Assembly (NCBI GenBank): GCA_027019175.1
Contig: JALUXB010000019.1
Location: 21,823 to 85,822 of the forward strand
Source of the DNA: Sulfurovum sp.
GTDB taxonomy: Bacteria > Campylobacterota > Campylobacteria > Campylobacterales > Sulfurovaceae
Reading direction: 5' to 3'
Length of the DNA stretch: 64,000 bases
Of this stretch, positions 44,424 to 54,413 are shown one piece after another (position 1 is the first letter of the stretch; each line of letters opens with the position of its first letter). Made by a program: the position numbers and the translations under genes. A model generated the notes under the pieces. It searched no databases. It had not been told where the DNA came from and saw only the letters and a program-made list of their open reading frames with translations.

Positions 44424-45317
44424 TTACATTACCTCCAATATAATCAAAATCAGAAACACAAACCCGAGATAGCCGTTGACAGTAAAAAAGGCTCTGTCTA
44501 TCTTTGTAAAATCTTTGTTGACAAGGTAATGTTCATACCCAAGCATGAGTGCCGAAAAGAGCACTGCTGTTTTTGCCCAGAGGCCAAGTCCGGCAGAGAG
44601 CACAAATGCCCACCAGAAGAGCACTGTCAGCAGGTGGAATACTCTTGCGATGCGCATGGTATTGGTAGCCCCGAAACGCGAAGGGACAGAGTGCAGATTA
44701 TGTGCCTTGTCAAACGCCATGTCCTGCAGTGAATAAAGCAGATCGAATCCCGCTACCCAAAACGTTACCCCTGCTGCCAAAAGTATTGACCACATTGGAA
44801 TGGTTCCGAGTACCGCAATGGCTCCGGCAATCGGGGCAAGCCCGAGACTGACTCCCAAAATAAGGTGTGCCAGTGCTGAGAAGCGTTTGAAAAGCGTATA
44901 AGCTCCCAATACGATCAGAATAGGGACAGAGAGTTTGAATGCAAGGGCGTTAATGAAGTATGCCACCATGACAAAGGCTGAAGCATTAAGAAGAATGAAG
45001 CCGATCATCTGTGCCGATGTTACCCTGCCGTCTACAGAGGGACGGTTCTTCGTTCTTGGGTTGAGTCTGTCAATATCCCTGTCAAGATAGCGGTTGACAC
45101 CCATGGCAAAGTTACGTGCACTGACCGCTGCAAGCGTGCCGAGCAGCAAGAGTCGCCATCCAAACCATCCGTCAGCTGCTACCAGCATTGCAATAAAAAT
45201 AAACGGCAGCGAAAAGATTGAATGCTGAAACATGACCAATTCGGAAAAATCTCTCAGTTTTTGGGCAACGGTACTTTTTTCCGTCTTTCCGCTTTTCACT
45301 ATTTGCTCCTCATGCAT
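44424..45317 (-). CDS. mqnP: 4-hydroxybenzoate-type polyprenyltransferase, likely MqnP
   Basis: 297 residues with about eight membrane helices. NRYLDRDID (about 95) and DLLYSLQDMAFD (about 190) are the two Asp motifs of the UbiA family. Campylobacterota make menaquinone by the futalosine route, and this gene fits MqnP of that pathway better than UbiA. No other mqn gene is in the window. Its ATG overlaps the pssA stop (TAATG). Confidence 0.85.
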   Translation of the reverse strand: MHEEQIVKSGKTEKSTVAQKLRDFSELVMFQHSIFSLPFIFIAMLVAADGWFGWRLLLLGTLAAVSARNFAMGVNRYLDRDIDRLNPRTKNRPSVDGRVTSAQMIGFILLNASAFVMVAYFINALAFKLSVPILIVLGAYTLFKRFSALAHLILGVSLGLAPIAGAIAVLGTIPMWSILLAAGVTFWVAGFDLLYSLQDMAFDKAHNLHSVPSRFGATNTMRIARVFHLLTVLFWWAFVLSAGLGLWAKTAVLFSALMLGYEHYLVNKDFTKIDRAFFTVNGYLGFVFLILIILEVM

Positions 45318-45877
45318 TACGGGTGCGGTATTTTCAGTTTGGAATTTAGCGACCAGGCAATTACCAGTACCAGTGCAGCAACGACATAGCCGTTTGTCAA
45401 TACGCCATAGGCTGTCATCAAATAGACAAGCCAGAGCAAAATGGCACCAAGCGGTGTAGGGACACCTTCAAAATATTTGGCAACTTCCCCTGCATCAACT
45501 TTCAGGTTGAACTCAACAAGCCGTCTAAGTCCGGAAATAATGTACCAGATAAAAACAAATCCGAGTATGACTTCTGCTGTCCCGGAGAGCCCCGTGTAAT
45601 ATTTGACTGCATAAAAAAGCAAAAAAGCAGGCATCACTACGAAGGAAAGAAAGTCTGCAAAACTGTCAAGCTGAATACCGAACTCTGTGGAGAGATTGTA
45701 TTTTCTCGCGACCTTTCCATCCGCAATATCAAATGCACCGGCAATCCAGGCAAGTACAATGGCAGCAAAAAAGTTGTTCTGCTGTATCAGATACATTGCC
45801 GCAACACCACATGCAATATTTCCAAAGGTAATAAGATTGGCAATATTAAAACGGTTATTTTTATCAAACAGACCCAT
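45317..45877 (-). CDS. pssA: CDP-diacylglycerol--serine O-phosphatidyltransferase
   Basis: 186 residues. The CDP-alcohol phosphatidyltransferase motif is complete: DGKVARKYNLSTEFGIQLDS...D. Makes phosphatidylserine, the precursor of phosphatidylethanolamine. The start is the ATG at 45877 with GGAG upstream; a GTG at 45901 is less likely. TAATG with mqnP. Confidence 0.93.
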   Translation of the reverse strand: MGLFDKNNRFNIANLITFGNIACGVAAMYLIQQNNFFAAIVLAWIAGAFDIADGKVARKYNLSTEFGIQLDSFADFLSFVVMPAFLLFYAVKYYTGLSGTAEVILGFVFIWYIISGLRRLVEFNLKVDAGEVAKYFEGVPTPLGAILLWLVYLMTAYGVLTNGYVVAALVLVIAWSLNSKLKIPHP

Positions 45878-45945
45878 AAAAACTCCAAAAAATGAATGCA
45901 CAATTCTACCCTCTTCGCACTTAACCCTTCACCTTAACATGAAAG

Positions 45946-45954
45946 TGTTATGAT
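45946..45954 (+). promoter_or_regulatory. Extended -10 element directly before the miaA start codon
   Basis: TGTTATGAT, ending 6 bases before the miaA ATG at 45961. Transcription would start about at the ATG. No ribosome-binding site is present. Confidence 0.55.
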
Positions 45955-45960
45955 TACACT

Positions 45961-46869
45961 ATGAAGCGTTTTGAGCAACTTGCCATTATTGGTCCTACAG
46001 CATCAGGGAAAACAGCACTTGCTATTGCTGTTGCAAAGCAAAGAGATGCCATCATCCTCTCTCTTGATTCCCTTGCCATCTACAAAGAGGTCGATATTGT
46101 TTCCGCAAAGCCCGGCAAAGAGGAGCAGGAGGGTATTCCCCACTACGGTATTGACCTTCTCTCTCCAGATGAGCCTTTTGACGTCACCACATTCATTGAC
46201 CTCTACAGGCGTGTACGTCAAACCTGTAAAAAAACAGGAAAAAACCTTATTATTGTAGGCGGTACCAGTTTCTATCTGAAGATGCTCCTTGAGGGCGTCA
46301 GCAGGCTGCCTTCTCTCTCAGAGGAACAGCATGCAGAAGTGATGTATCAGATGCAAAATCCAAAAAATGCCTACGAAAAACTTGTGTCCGTTGATCCGGA
46401 GTATATGAGCCACATTCCACCCGGTGATACTTACAGAATACAAAAAGCGCTGGAAGTGTATCTGGCAAGCGGAGAAATGCCCAGTATCTATTTTATGGCA
46501 AATCCGCCACAGCCGGTCATAGACGAACCTCTCCCCCTGTTTGAAATTCGTTGGGAAAGAGAAGTACTGCGAAGGCGTATTCGGCTGAGAACAAAACAGA
46601 TGCTGCAAGAGGGACTTATTGATGAAATCATTGCTCTTGAAAAAAAATATACCCGCAGTCCAAACTGCATGAAAGCTATTGGGATTAAAGAGACACTTGC
46701 CTACCTTGACGGCATTTACACCAAATCTGTTCTTGAAGAAAAAATTGCAATCAATACCGGCCGCCTCGCCAAACGCCAGGAAACCTTCAACCGGTCACAA
46801 TTTAAAAATGTGGTTCGGGGAGAGTTGAAAACTATTACGCAGAAACTTTTGGAAAATGTTGACAAATAA
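45961..46869 (+). CDS. miaA: tRNA dimethylallyltransferase MiaA
   Basis: 302 residues. Adds the isopentenyl group to A37 of UNN-reading tRNAs; MiaB then methylthiolates it. GPTASGKT (11-18) and DSLAIYKEVDI follow at the N-terminus, and a QxxxNRSQF-like region (KRQETFNRSQF) near the end. The start is fixed by the P-loop; the transcript looks leaderless. Confidence 0.96.
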   Translation: MKRFEQLAIIGPTASGKTALAIAVAKQRDAIILSLDSLAIYKEVDIVSAKPGKEEQEGIPHYGIDLLSPDEPFDVTTFIDLYRRVRQTCKKTGKNLIIVGGTSFYLKMLLEGVSRLPSLSEEQHAEVMYQMQNPKNAYEKLVSVDPEYMSHIPPGDTYRIQKALEVYLASGEMPSIYFMANPPQPVIDEPLPLFEIRWEREVLRRRIRLRTKQMLQEGLIDEIIALEKKYTRSPNCMKAIGIKETLAYLDGIYTKSVLEEKIAINTGRLAKRQETFNRSQFKNVVRGELKTITQKLLENVDK

Positions 46870-46884
46870 ATAATAGATATATCC

Positions 46885-46898
46885 GGTGCATCAGCACC
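46885..46898. terminator. Hairpin between convergent miaA and nuoN
   Basis: GGTGCATCAGCACC, a 5-bp stem and 4-base loop. A second stem, TGCATCA/TGATGCA, at 46908-46927 overlaps the nuoN stop. Neither has a clean T run. Confidence 0.4.
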
Positions 46899-46911
46899 AG
46901 ACATTATTGCA

Positions 46912-48402
46912 TCAATACCCTGATGCAGAGATCATGTAGTAGAGGTAAGAAACCAACGGTTGAACATAGAAGATCGCAGCAATCGTTGCCGTAGCTGCAA
47001 GCCCAATCACAACCATGAGCGGTTTGGAAAGGTTGTAATAAACCGTATCCATATCTTTCACCGGATCTTTAAGGAACATATAGACTATCAGTTTCAGATA
47101 GTAGTATGCTGCAATTGCCGAGTTCAGCCCCATCACGATCGCAAGCCATACATATCCGGCATTGACTGCTGCCTGCATGACATAGATCTTACCCCAGAAG
47201 ACTGAGAATGGAGGCACCCCTGCCAGTGAGAGCATAAAGAGTGCCATAATCACCGCACCCATCGGCATAATCTGTACCAAACCTGAAAACTTGGAGTACG
47301 GATGGTCATAACGCTTATCGAATCTACGTACCTTGTGACGAGAGATCCACAGCATTGCAAACGCACCGAGGTTGGTGAACATAAAGAGTGCATAGTAAAG
47401 GAAAATACTGGTTGTCCCCTCAGTTGTGTCAAGTGCGATTGCCGCCATAATAAATCCTGCATGTGAAATGGAGGAGTATGCAAGCATACGCTTGACATCT
47501 TCCTGAACCAATGCCATAACATTAGCCAGTGTCATGGTTACAATTGCAAGAATAAGGATCATAATTCTGACCCATTCAATACCCAGGTCAATATACATAC
47601 CGAAAATTCTAATGGCAACGACAAAGGCTGCAATTTTCGGTACGATCGCCATATATCCCGCAAGCGGTGCGGAAGCTCCCTCATACACATCCGGTGCCCA
47701 TGTATGGAACGGGAAGAGTGAGAGTTTAAAAGCAAGTGTAACCATCAAAAGCACAGACGATCCGAGAATCGCTGCCATGATCCCGGTTTCACCCATACGT
47801 ACTGAAAGCACCTGTGCAACCTGATAGAGTTCGATTGAACCGGTAAGGCCGTATACAACTGCAGAACCCATTGCAAAGAAGCCTGCTGCAAGTGCACCCA
47901 TAGTGAAGTACTTGACTGCAGCTTCGTAAGAGTTGCTTCTGTTATGCAGTGCAATCAGTGTATAGAGTGAAAGTGATGCCGTTTCAAGACCGACAAAGAT
48001 CAAAATCAGGTTATCACTTGCCACCATGAACTGGAAGCCTGCTACCATAAAGAGGAAGAGCGCAAAGAACTCAGGGTATGAGTACTCATGGAAACGCTTC
48101 GACGTCAGGGCAAGCGGCGTAAAGAGGATCGATGCGACAATGATCAGCAACTGTGATATGATAGAGATACCGTCGATGAGCATAACATCGAAAAAGCCGC
48201 GCTCGTTGACATTCAGACCGATCGTCGCACCAAAATCAACGATTAAAATGAGGATCGTCAGCATCACATAGAGTGACTTGTGCAATTTGCTGTTGATCAG
48301 GTCAAGAATCAAAATAACCAGGCCGCCGGCGATGGCAATCAGCATCGGTGCCAGAGTAACGAGGTTCAGACTCTCCAAACTTACTTTAATTGGTTCAAAC
48401 AT
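46912..48402 (-). CDS. nuoN: NADH-quinone oxidoreductase subunit N
   Basis: 496 residues, about 14 membrane helices, antiporter-like proton channel subunit. Typical segments are SLYTLIALHNRSNSYEAAVKYF, LSLFPFHTWAPDVYEGA and KRMLAYSSISHAGF. It is the last gene of the nuo operon; it starts 0 bases after nuoM (sharing one base). Confidence 0.96.
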   Translation of the reverse strand: MFEPIKVSLESLNLVTLAPMLIAIAGGLVILILDLINSKLHKSLYVMLTILILIVDFGATIGLNVNERGFFDVMLIDGISIISQLLIIVASILFTPLALTSKRFHEYSYPEFFALFLFMVAGFQFMVASDNLILIFVGLETASLSLYTLIALHNRSNSYEAAVKYFTMGALAAGFFAMGSAVVYGLTGSIELYQVAQVLSVRMGETGIMAAILGSSVLLMVTLAFKLSLFPFHTWAPDVYEGASAPLAGYMAIVPKIAAFVVAIRIFGMYIDLGIEWVRIMILILAIVTMTLANVMALVQEDVKRMLAYSSISHAGFIMAAIALDTTEGTTSIFLYYALFMFTNLGAFAMLWISRHKVRRFDKRYDHPYSKFSGLVQIMPMGAVIMALFMLSLAGVPPFSVFWGKIYVMQAAVNAGYVWLAIVMGLNSAIAAYYYLKLIVYMFLKDPVKDMDTVYYNLSKPLMVVIGLAATATIAAIFYVQPLVSYLYYMISASGY

Positions 48403-49937
48403 TACTTCACCTCCCCTGCAGTAGTTGCTGACTGCGGTACTTTAATAATATCTTTTGCTTCCGCTGTAATCGCTTTCTCTTCCATAAAGACAAGCATAGC
48501 ATTTACAGACTTGTTAATCGGATCAAGCACCGGTTTTGGATAGACACCAAGCCAGACAACAATGGCAACCAGTGGAATCAGGGACCATGTTTCTCTTGGC
48601 GTCAAATCTTTAAGTGTCTTATTCTCCTCTTTGGTCACAGGACCGAAGAAACTTTTTTTATAGACTGAAAGCATATAGACCGCACCGATGATAATAGAAG
48701 TACCAGCAAGTACCGTCATAACCGGAGAGATCTCATAGAATCCAAGAAGGACAAGGAATTCACCGACAAAACCGATTGTCAAAGGAAGCCCCACTGATGC
48801 CATCAGCATAATGCCGAAGATAACAGCATACTTTGGCATGACGGAAGCCAATCCTCCAAATTCACTCATCAGTTTTGTATGTCTTCTGTCATAGATAATA
48901 CCTACAAGCATAAAGAGTGCACCCGATACGATACCGTGTGAGAGCATTTGGAAGACAGAACCTCCGATACCCTCTGCATTCATAGCAAAAATACCGATCA
49001 TAATGATACCCATATGGGAAACCGATGAATATGCAATGACCTGCTTCATATCTTTTTGTGCATACGCCACCATTGCTGTATAGATGATCATGATAATCGC
49101 AAGGACTGCAATTGGCGTAATCATCATTACAGATGCATCCGGGAACATCGGCAGAGAAAATCTTACAAATCCGTAAGTACCCATTTTCAGCAATACAGCA
49201 GCAAGGATTACAGAACCGATTGTCGGTGCCTGTCCGTGTGCATAAGGAAGCCAGGTATGGAACGGGAACATCGGCACTTTAATAGCAAATCCAAGGAAGA
49301 ATGCCGCGAAAAGCCAAAGCTGATAATTTACCGGAAGTACCAGCGCATACCAGTCTGTGATCGCAAAACTCCATACGCCTGTCAGGCTGTGGTATACATA
49401 GGCGACAAAAAGCATCCCTACCAGCATGACAAGTGATCCCATAAAGGTATACAGGAAGAACTTGACTGCCGCATAAACACGGAGCGGCCCTCCCCACGCA
49501 CCAATGATATAAAGCATTGGTACCAAAGAGAGTTCCCAGAAGAGATAGAACACGATCGCATCAAGGGCAACAAAAACACCGACCATCGTCATCTCGAGGA
49601 AAAGTAGCGTGATAATCATATTTTTGACATCTTTTTCGATGCTCATACTTACCATACCGATGAGCGTCATCAGTGTCGTCATCAGAATGATAAAGAGTGA
49701 AATACCATCCACACCAAGGTAGTAGTTAACACCGAAATCAGGGATCAGCGGGATCATCTCTACAAACTGCATACCCGCATTACCGGTATCAAAACTGAAC
49801 CAGAGCCAAAGAGAGAGCAGGAATTCAATAGCAGCTACTGTGATACCATATGCCCTTGCACTCTTTTTGTCGACTACAAATCCAAGCAATCCAGCAATTG
49901 CAGGGAAGAAAATCAATACACTTAAAATATTATCCAT
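48402..49937 (-). CDS. nuoM: NADH-quinone oxidoreductase subunit M
   Basis: 511 residues, antiporter-like membrane subunit. GVDGISLFIILMTTL, FWELSLVPMLYIIGAWGG, FPFHTWLPYAHGQAPT and KQVIAYSSVSHMGI are conserved. Confidence 0.97.
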   Translation of the reverse strand: MDNILSVLIFFPAIAGLLGFVVDKKSARAYGITVAAIEFLLSLWLWFSFDTGNAGMQFVEMIPLIPDFGVNYYLGVDGISLFIILMTTLMTLIGMVSMSIEKDVKNMIITLLFLEMTMVGVFVALDAIVFYLFWELSLVPMLYIIGAWGGPLRVYAAVKFFLYTFMGSLVMLVGMLFVAYVYHSLTGVWSFAITDWYALVLPVNYQLWLFAAFFLGFAIKVPMFPFHTWLPYAHGQAPTIGSVILAAVLLKMGTYGFVRFSLPMFPDASVMMITPIAVLAIIMIIYTAMVAYAQKDMKQVIAYSSVSHMGIIMIGIFAMNAEGIGGSVFQMLSHGIVSGALFMLVGIIYDRRHTKLMSEFGGLASVMPKYAVIFGIMLMASVGLPLTIGFVGEFLVLLGFYEISPVMTVLAGTSIIIGAVYMLSVYKKSFFGPVTKEENKTLKDLTPRETWSLIPLVAIVVWLGVYPKPVLDPINKSVNAMLVFMEEKAITAEAKDIIKVPQSATTAGEVK

Positions 49938-49947
49938 CTATCTCTCC

Positions 49948-51846
49948 TTAACCTATCGCTGCTGCGGATATAGCCGCGACAACCAAGAGTAATACCGCAC
50001 CAACTGCCATCCAGTTCAGATAGTTGGAAAGGTTACCCGTTTGCATTTTTCTTGAAGTATCACCAGTTTTGTAGAGGAACTTGGCAATACCGTCAACCGT
50101 TGCATCGACAATCTTCATGTCAACTTTTGTCCACATTGCATTGGAGATCATTGCATAAGGCTTGGCAATGAACTCATCATAAAGCACAGGAATATAGTAT
50201 TGATTCGCAAGCAGTCTGTAATACCAGCTGTTTTCCAGCTGCTCATCACGCTTGAGGCCATGGTAGTACTTTTTATATGCCAGCAGAATACCGCTGACGG
50301 CAAATGCCAGAACAACCAGTCCAAGGAACCATGCAATGTGATGCGTATGCTCACTCATGTGATAATCAGGCAGCAGTTTGGTTACAAAGTGTTCGAAACT
50401 TTTCATACCGAATCCTGCTACCATAGCAAGAATTGCCAACGGAGACATCGCTACAAGTACATATCCGTACATTTCATGCGGATGGATACCGTATTTTTTA
50501 TAGCGCTCATCCCCTTCAAAGGTCAGGAATACCTGTCTGAAGCTGTAGAATGCTGTCATACCCGCAGTGATGACAAGAATGGCCCACAGTACGATTGTCC
50601 CTTCATTCCATGCTGTCTCAATAATGGCATCTTTGGAGAAGAAGCCCGCAAAGAACGGGATACCTGCCAATGCCAGGGATGCGATACCCATATAAAGGTA
50701 TGTCCACTTCATTACTTTTTTCAATCCACCCATCTTGAAGATATCAAGTTCATCATGCATTGCATGCATGACGTTACCTGCACCCAGGAAGAGCAATGCT
50801 TTGAAGAAAGCGTGTGCTGCAAGGTGGAAGAGTGCGATCCAGTAAGCACCAAGACCCGCTGCTGCAAACATATACCCAAGCTGTGAAAGTGTAGAGAATG
50901 CGATGATTCGCTTCAAGTCTCTGTTCACCAGTGCCATCGATGCAGCGAAGAAGGCAACGAAGGTACCCAATGCTGCAATAAAGTAACTTACTTCAGGTGT
51001 CAGACTGAAAAGCGGGTTGGCACGGATAACCAGGAATACACCCGCGGTAACCATGGTTGCTGCGTGAATCAGTGCAGATACAGGTGTAGGACCTTCCATG
51101 GCATCAGTAAGCCAGGTATGCAGCGGGAACTGTGCTGATTTACCCATCGCACCGATAAAGAGTGCAAGAGCTGCCGCATTGAGCACGGTACCGTCAAGGA
51201 ATGGTACTGCTGCAAATACCTTGTCATACTGAAGGCTTCCAATGTTCCAGTAAAGAATAAATAGGCCTATCAACATTCCAAGGTCTGCTATACGGTTCAT
51301 GATAAATGCTTCATTCGCAGCCCATGAAGGTGAAATAGAAGGATTCTCTTCTCTTGAAACGTCAGGTTTATGATACCAGAAACCGATCAAAAGCCATGAA
51401 CAGACACCAACCCCTTCCCATCCAATGAAAAGTCCGGCAAAGTTATCGGACATCACAAGGATCATCATTGAAAATACAAACGCTGACAAATATGAGAAGA
51501 AGCGGTTGAAACTCTTGTCATGATCCATATATCCGATCGAATAGATATGAACAATTGTAGATACCAACGTTACTACAACCATCATGGTGACGGAAACCTG
51601 ATCAACAATAAAACCAAACGGAATATGCAAATCACCCGCACTTATCCAGTCCATCATCGTTACATGAATCGCATTCCCTGTACCATAGACATAGAACGCG
51701 AGCATCGCAGAAGCAATAAACGATGTGGCCAGAAGTGTTGAAGCGACAATCCCGACAAAAATCTTCCGCTCAGTCATTCCGAACAGTGCTGCAAACAGTG
51801 AACTTGCAAACGGAGCGAAGAGCGCGATATATACTAAACCTTCCAT
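49948..51846 (-). CDS. nuoL: NADH-quinone oxidoreductase subunit L
   Basis: 632 residues, the largest antiporter-like subunit with the long lateral helix at the C-terminus. Conserved parts include GWEGVGVCSWLLIGFWY, FPLHTWLTDAMEGPTPVSALIHAATMVTAG and LKRIIAFSTLSQLGYM. Confidence 0.97.
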   Translation of the reverse strand: MEGLVYIALFAPFASSLFAALFGMTERKIFVGIVASTLLATSFIASAMLAFYVYGTGNAIHVTMMDWISAGDLHIPFGFIVDQVSVTMMVVVTLVSTIVHIYSIGYMDHDKSFNRFFSYLSAFVFSMMILVMSDNFAGLFIGWEGVGVCSWLLIGFWYHKPDVSREENPSISPSWAANEAFIMNRIADLGMLIGLFILYWNIGSLQYDKVFAAVPFLDGTVLNAAALALFIGAMGKSAQFPLHTWLTDAMEGPTPVSALIHAATMVTAGVFLVIRANPLFSLTPEVSYFIAALGTFVAFFAASMALVNRDLKRIIAFSTLSQLGYMFAAAGLGAYWIALFHLAAHAFFKALLFLGAGNVMHAMHDELDIFKMGGLKKVMKWTYLYMGIASLALAGIPFFAGFFSKDAIIETAWNEGTIVLWAILVITAGMTAFYSFRQVFLTFEGDERYKKYGIHPHEMYGYVLVAMSPLAILAMVAGFGMKSFEHFVTKLLPDYHMSEHTHHIAWFLGLVVLAFAVSGILLAYKKYYHGLKRDEQLENSWYYRLLANQYYIPVLYDEFIAKPYAMISNAMWTKVDMKIVDATVDGIAKFLYKTGDTSRKMQTGNLSNYLNWMAVGAVLLLVVAAISAAAIG

Positions 51847-51848
51847 AC

Positions 51849-52151
51849 TTACCCCCTCATACTTGCAAGATCATCAAGATCGAGACTGCCGTGTTTTTTA
51901 TAGAGTACGATCAAAATACCAAGACCGACCGCCACTTCACTTGCCGCAATGGCAATAATGAAGAATGCGAACATTTGGCCTGTCAGATCGTTATAATAGT
52001 GTGAAATCGCTGCAAATGCGACATTGACCGCATTGAGCATCACCTCTGTTGCAAAGAAGAGCATCAACAGGTTTCTTCTTCTCAGCACACCCATCAGGCC
52101 AATGGAGAAGAGGATCGCCGATACGATCAGATAATCAGTCAGGCCAATCAT
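51849..52151 (-). CDS. nuoK: NADH-quinone oxidoreductase subunit K
   Basis: 100 residues, three membrane helices. LLMLFFATEVMLNAVNVAF and EVAVGLGILIVLYK are the conserved Glu-bearing helices of the proton path. Its start overlaps nuoJ by 4 bases. Confidence 0.97.
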   Translation of the reverse strand: MIGLTDYLIVSAILFSIGLMGVLRRRNLLMLFFATEVMLNAVNVAFAAISHYYNDLTGQMFAFFIIAIAASEVAVGLGILIVLYKKHGSLDLDDLASMRG

Positions 52152-52717
52152 TTTGCATCCTTTTGTTTCAAAATTTCATCTGCATCATCTACGCTGGTAT
52201 CTTTGGTCAAACTCTGATCCATTTTCTTACCAGCGAGGATAATCCCTGCAATCATTGCAACCAGCAGCATCACTGCTGCCACTTCAAACGGTACAAGATA
52301 CTTTGTAAAGAGTACAATACCGACATCCTGGGCATTGCCTACACCTTCATGCATAGGATAAAGCGCCTGGATGGCATCGGAGTGAATCGGACCTGCAAAG
52401 ATCAAGACAAGCACCAGTGCACTCAAACCGCCAAGCAGGAATATCAATGCTGCCGGTGTATTTTTCTCTTTGATGTCACGTGTTGCATCGAAAAACATCA
52501 TGGCAAACGAATAAAGTGCCATGACTGCTCCGACATAAACGATCAGCTGGACTACGCCAAGAAAATCTGCTCCCAGGATAAAGAAAAATCCGGAAATCAA
52601 AACCATTCCGGCAGCCAACGATGTCATCGCATAGAGGACATTCTTGCTCATTACCGTAATAAGGAAGAGCCCGATGGTCAGTGCCGAAAAGAGGTAAAAG
52701 GCTATTGCTTCATACAT
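52148..52717 (-). CDS. nuoJ: NADH-quinone oxidoreductase subunit J
   Basis: 189 residues, five membrane helices. FLGVVQLIVYVGAVMALYSF is the TM3 pi-bulge region of the family. Lies between nuoI and nuoK. Confidence 0.95.
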   Translation of the reverse strand: MYEAIAFYLFSALTIGLFLITVMSKNVLYAMTSLAAGMVLISGFFFILGADFLGVVQLIVYVGAVMALYSFAMMFFDATRDIKEKNTPAALIFLLGGLSALVLVLIFAGPIHSDAIQALYPMHEGVGNAQDVGIVLFTKYLVPFEVAAVMLLVAMIAGIILAGKKMDQSLTKDTSVDDADEILKQKDAK

Positions 52718-52726
52718 ATGTTCTCC

Positions 52727-53350
52727 TTAATACGCTAACGGCGTTTTTTTAATGTTCTCATCTGCATTCGGCGTTACGGCACCAAAGCCGTCGTACTCCT
52801 GCTGCAGATTGAGTTTGTCTATCGGTGTAAGCATATCTTCAAAGAGTGAGAAACTCGCTCTCTGCTCAGATGCTGTCTCGTATCGTTGTCCATGGACAAT
52901 CGCCAGTTCAGGACACACTTCAGCACAATATCCACAGAAGATACAGCGTCCGAAGTTGATCGTATACTCGCTCACTTCTTTACGCTGATTTTCATCATAC
53001 CGTGTATCCATCGTAATACAGTTGGAGATACAGATCTTCTCACACAGTCCACAACCGATACATCTGTAATGGCCGCTCTCAAGCAGTCTGAGCATTTCAT
53101 GAATCGCTCTGTAGCGTGGTGAGATCGGCAACTTTTCAAACGGATATTTGATTGTGTGCATCTGACCTCTGAACAGGGCATTGATCATTTCACGCATCGT
53201 AACGCCGAGTCCTACGAATAGCTCCGGCTTGAACGTTCGCTTGACCACCTGTTTGAATTTACCCATTGGCGACTGAGGGGTATGCTCCAAATCAAGCATC
53301 ACATACTCCTGCTGGCCTACGTTTCTGTTTTTAAATTGTTCTAAACCCAT
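52727..53350 (-). CDS. nuoI: NADH-quinone oxidoreductase subunit I
   Basis: 207 residues with two [4Fe-4S] clusters (N6a, N6b): CIGCGLCEKICISNC and CIFCGYCAEVCP. Passes electrons towards the quinone site. The C-terminus is longer than in E. coli. Confidence 0.97.
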   Translation of the reverse strand: MGLEQFKNRNVGQQEYVMLDLEHTPQSPMGKFKQVVKRTFKPELFVGLGVTMREMINALFRGQMHTIKYPFEKLPISPRYRAIHEMLRLLESGHYRCIGCGLCEKICISNCITMDTRYDENQRKEVSEYTINFGRCIFCGYCAEVCPELAIVHGQRYETASEQRASFSLFEDMLTPIDKLNLQQEYDGFGAVTPNADENIKKTPLAY

Positions 53351-53359
53351 GACTGCTCC

Positions 53360-54412
53360 TTATACCATCATCACTATACCGGTGATGACCACGTTGATAA
53401 CTGCGATCGGCATTAATACTTTCCAACACAGCCACATCAGCTGATCCGGTCTTACATGCGGCCATGCGGCTCTTACCCACAGCATAAGCATGAAGAAAAA
53501 TGCAATTTTCAGCATAATCCATAACCAACCCATGCCATCTGCACTGTAACCGCCAAGGAACACAACTGCAGCAATGACAGAAATCGTAATCATGTTGGCA
53601 TACTCTCCAATGAAGAACATCCCCCATCGCATTCCTGAATATTCCGTTGCATATCCGGAAACCACTTCCGCTTCATGCTCAAGCAGGTCAAAAGGTGTTC
53701 TGTTCGTTTCGGCAAAACCTGCAATAAGGAACAGAACAAAGGCAACTGGCTGCTTCCATACAAGCCAGTTTGCTATACCTCCGGCCTGTGCTGCATTGAA
53801 GTCAACAAAGGAGAGTGAGCCGACAATCATAATCGGAGCAAGAATGGAAAGCCCGGTTACCACTTCATAAGAGAGAAACTGAACTGCGGTACGTGCCGCA
53901 CCGATCAGTCCCCACTTGTTCGCCTGTGCCATACCTGCCAGTAACGGACCGTAAAGACCGGCTGCCATCATACCGAGTACAAACAGGATACCGATATTGA
54001 GATCTGCTGCAATGGAAGGTACAAAAGTGCCGCCAATAACAGGGATCCATTCCGGGATCGTAAAGTCAGGGAATACCGGGACTGCTGCGAGTGCGATAAA
54101 CGCCGTCGCCGCAGTGATCACCGGTGCAACCATAAAAATGAACTTGTTTGCATTTTGCGGGACGATATCTTCTTTGGTAAAAAGTTTGATTCCGTCGGCA
54201 ATAATCTGCAGCAATCCATACGGACCGACATGCATAGGGCCAAGCCTTCGCTGCATAAATGCAAGTACCTTTCTTTCCACATAGGTACCAAATCCCGCAA
54301 TCGCAGAGATGACTGCAAGAATAATGATGGCTTTGATCCATACACCCAATGCTGTCACTTCCGGAATATGCTGTACGAACGTTTCAACGCTTCTATAGCT
54401 TACTACTTCCAT
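53360..54412 (-). CDS. nuoH: NADH-quinone oxidoreductase subunit H
   Basis: 350 residues, eight membrane helices. YVERKVLAFMQRRLGP, GPYGLLQIIADGIKLFTKED and RTPFDLLEHEAEVVSGYATEYSG are the conserved quinone-chamber loops. It starts 1 base after nuoG1 ends. Confidence 0.97.
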   Translation of the reverse strand: MEVVSYRSVETFVQHIPEVTALGVWIKAIIILAVISAIAGFGTYVERKVLAFMQRRLGPMHVGPYGLLQIIADGIKLFTKEDIVPQNANKFIFMVAPVITAATAFIALAAVPVFPDFTIPEWIPVIGGTFVPSIAADLNIGILFVLGMMAAGLYGPLLAGMAQANKWGLIGAARTAVQFLSYEVVTGLSILAPIMIVGSLSFVDFNAAQAGGIANWLVWKQPVAFVLFLIAGFAETNRTPFDLLEHEAEVVSGYATEYSGMRWGMFFIGEYANMITISVIAAVVFLGGYSADGMGWLWIMLKIAFFFMLMLWVRAAWPHVRPDQLMWLCWKVLMPIAVINVVITGIVMMV

Positions 54413-54413
54413 A

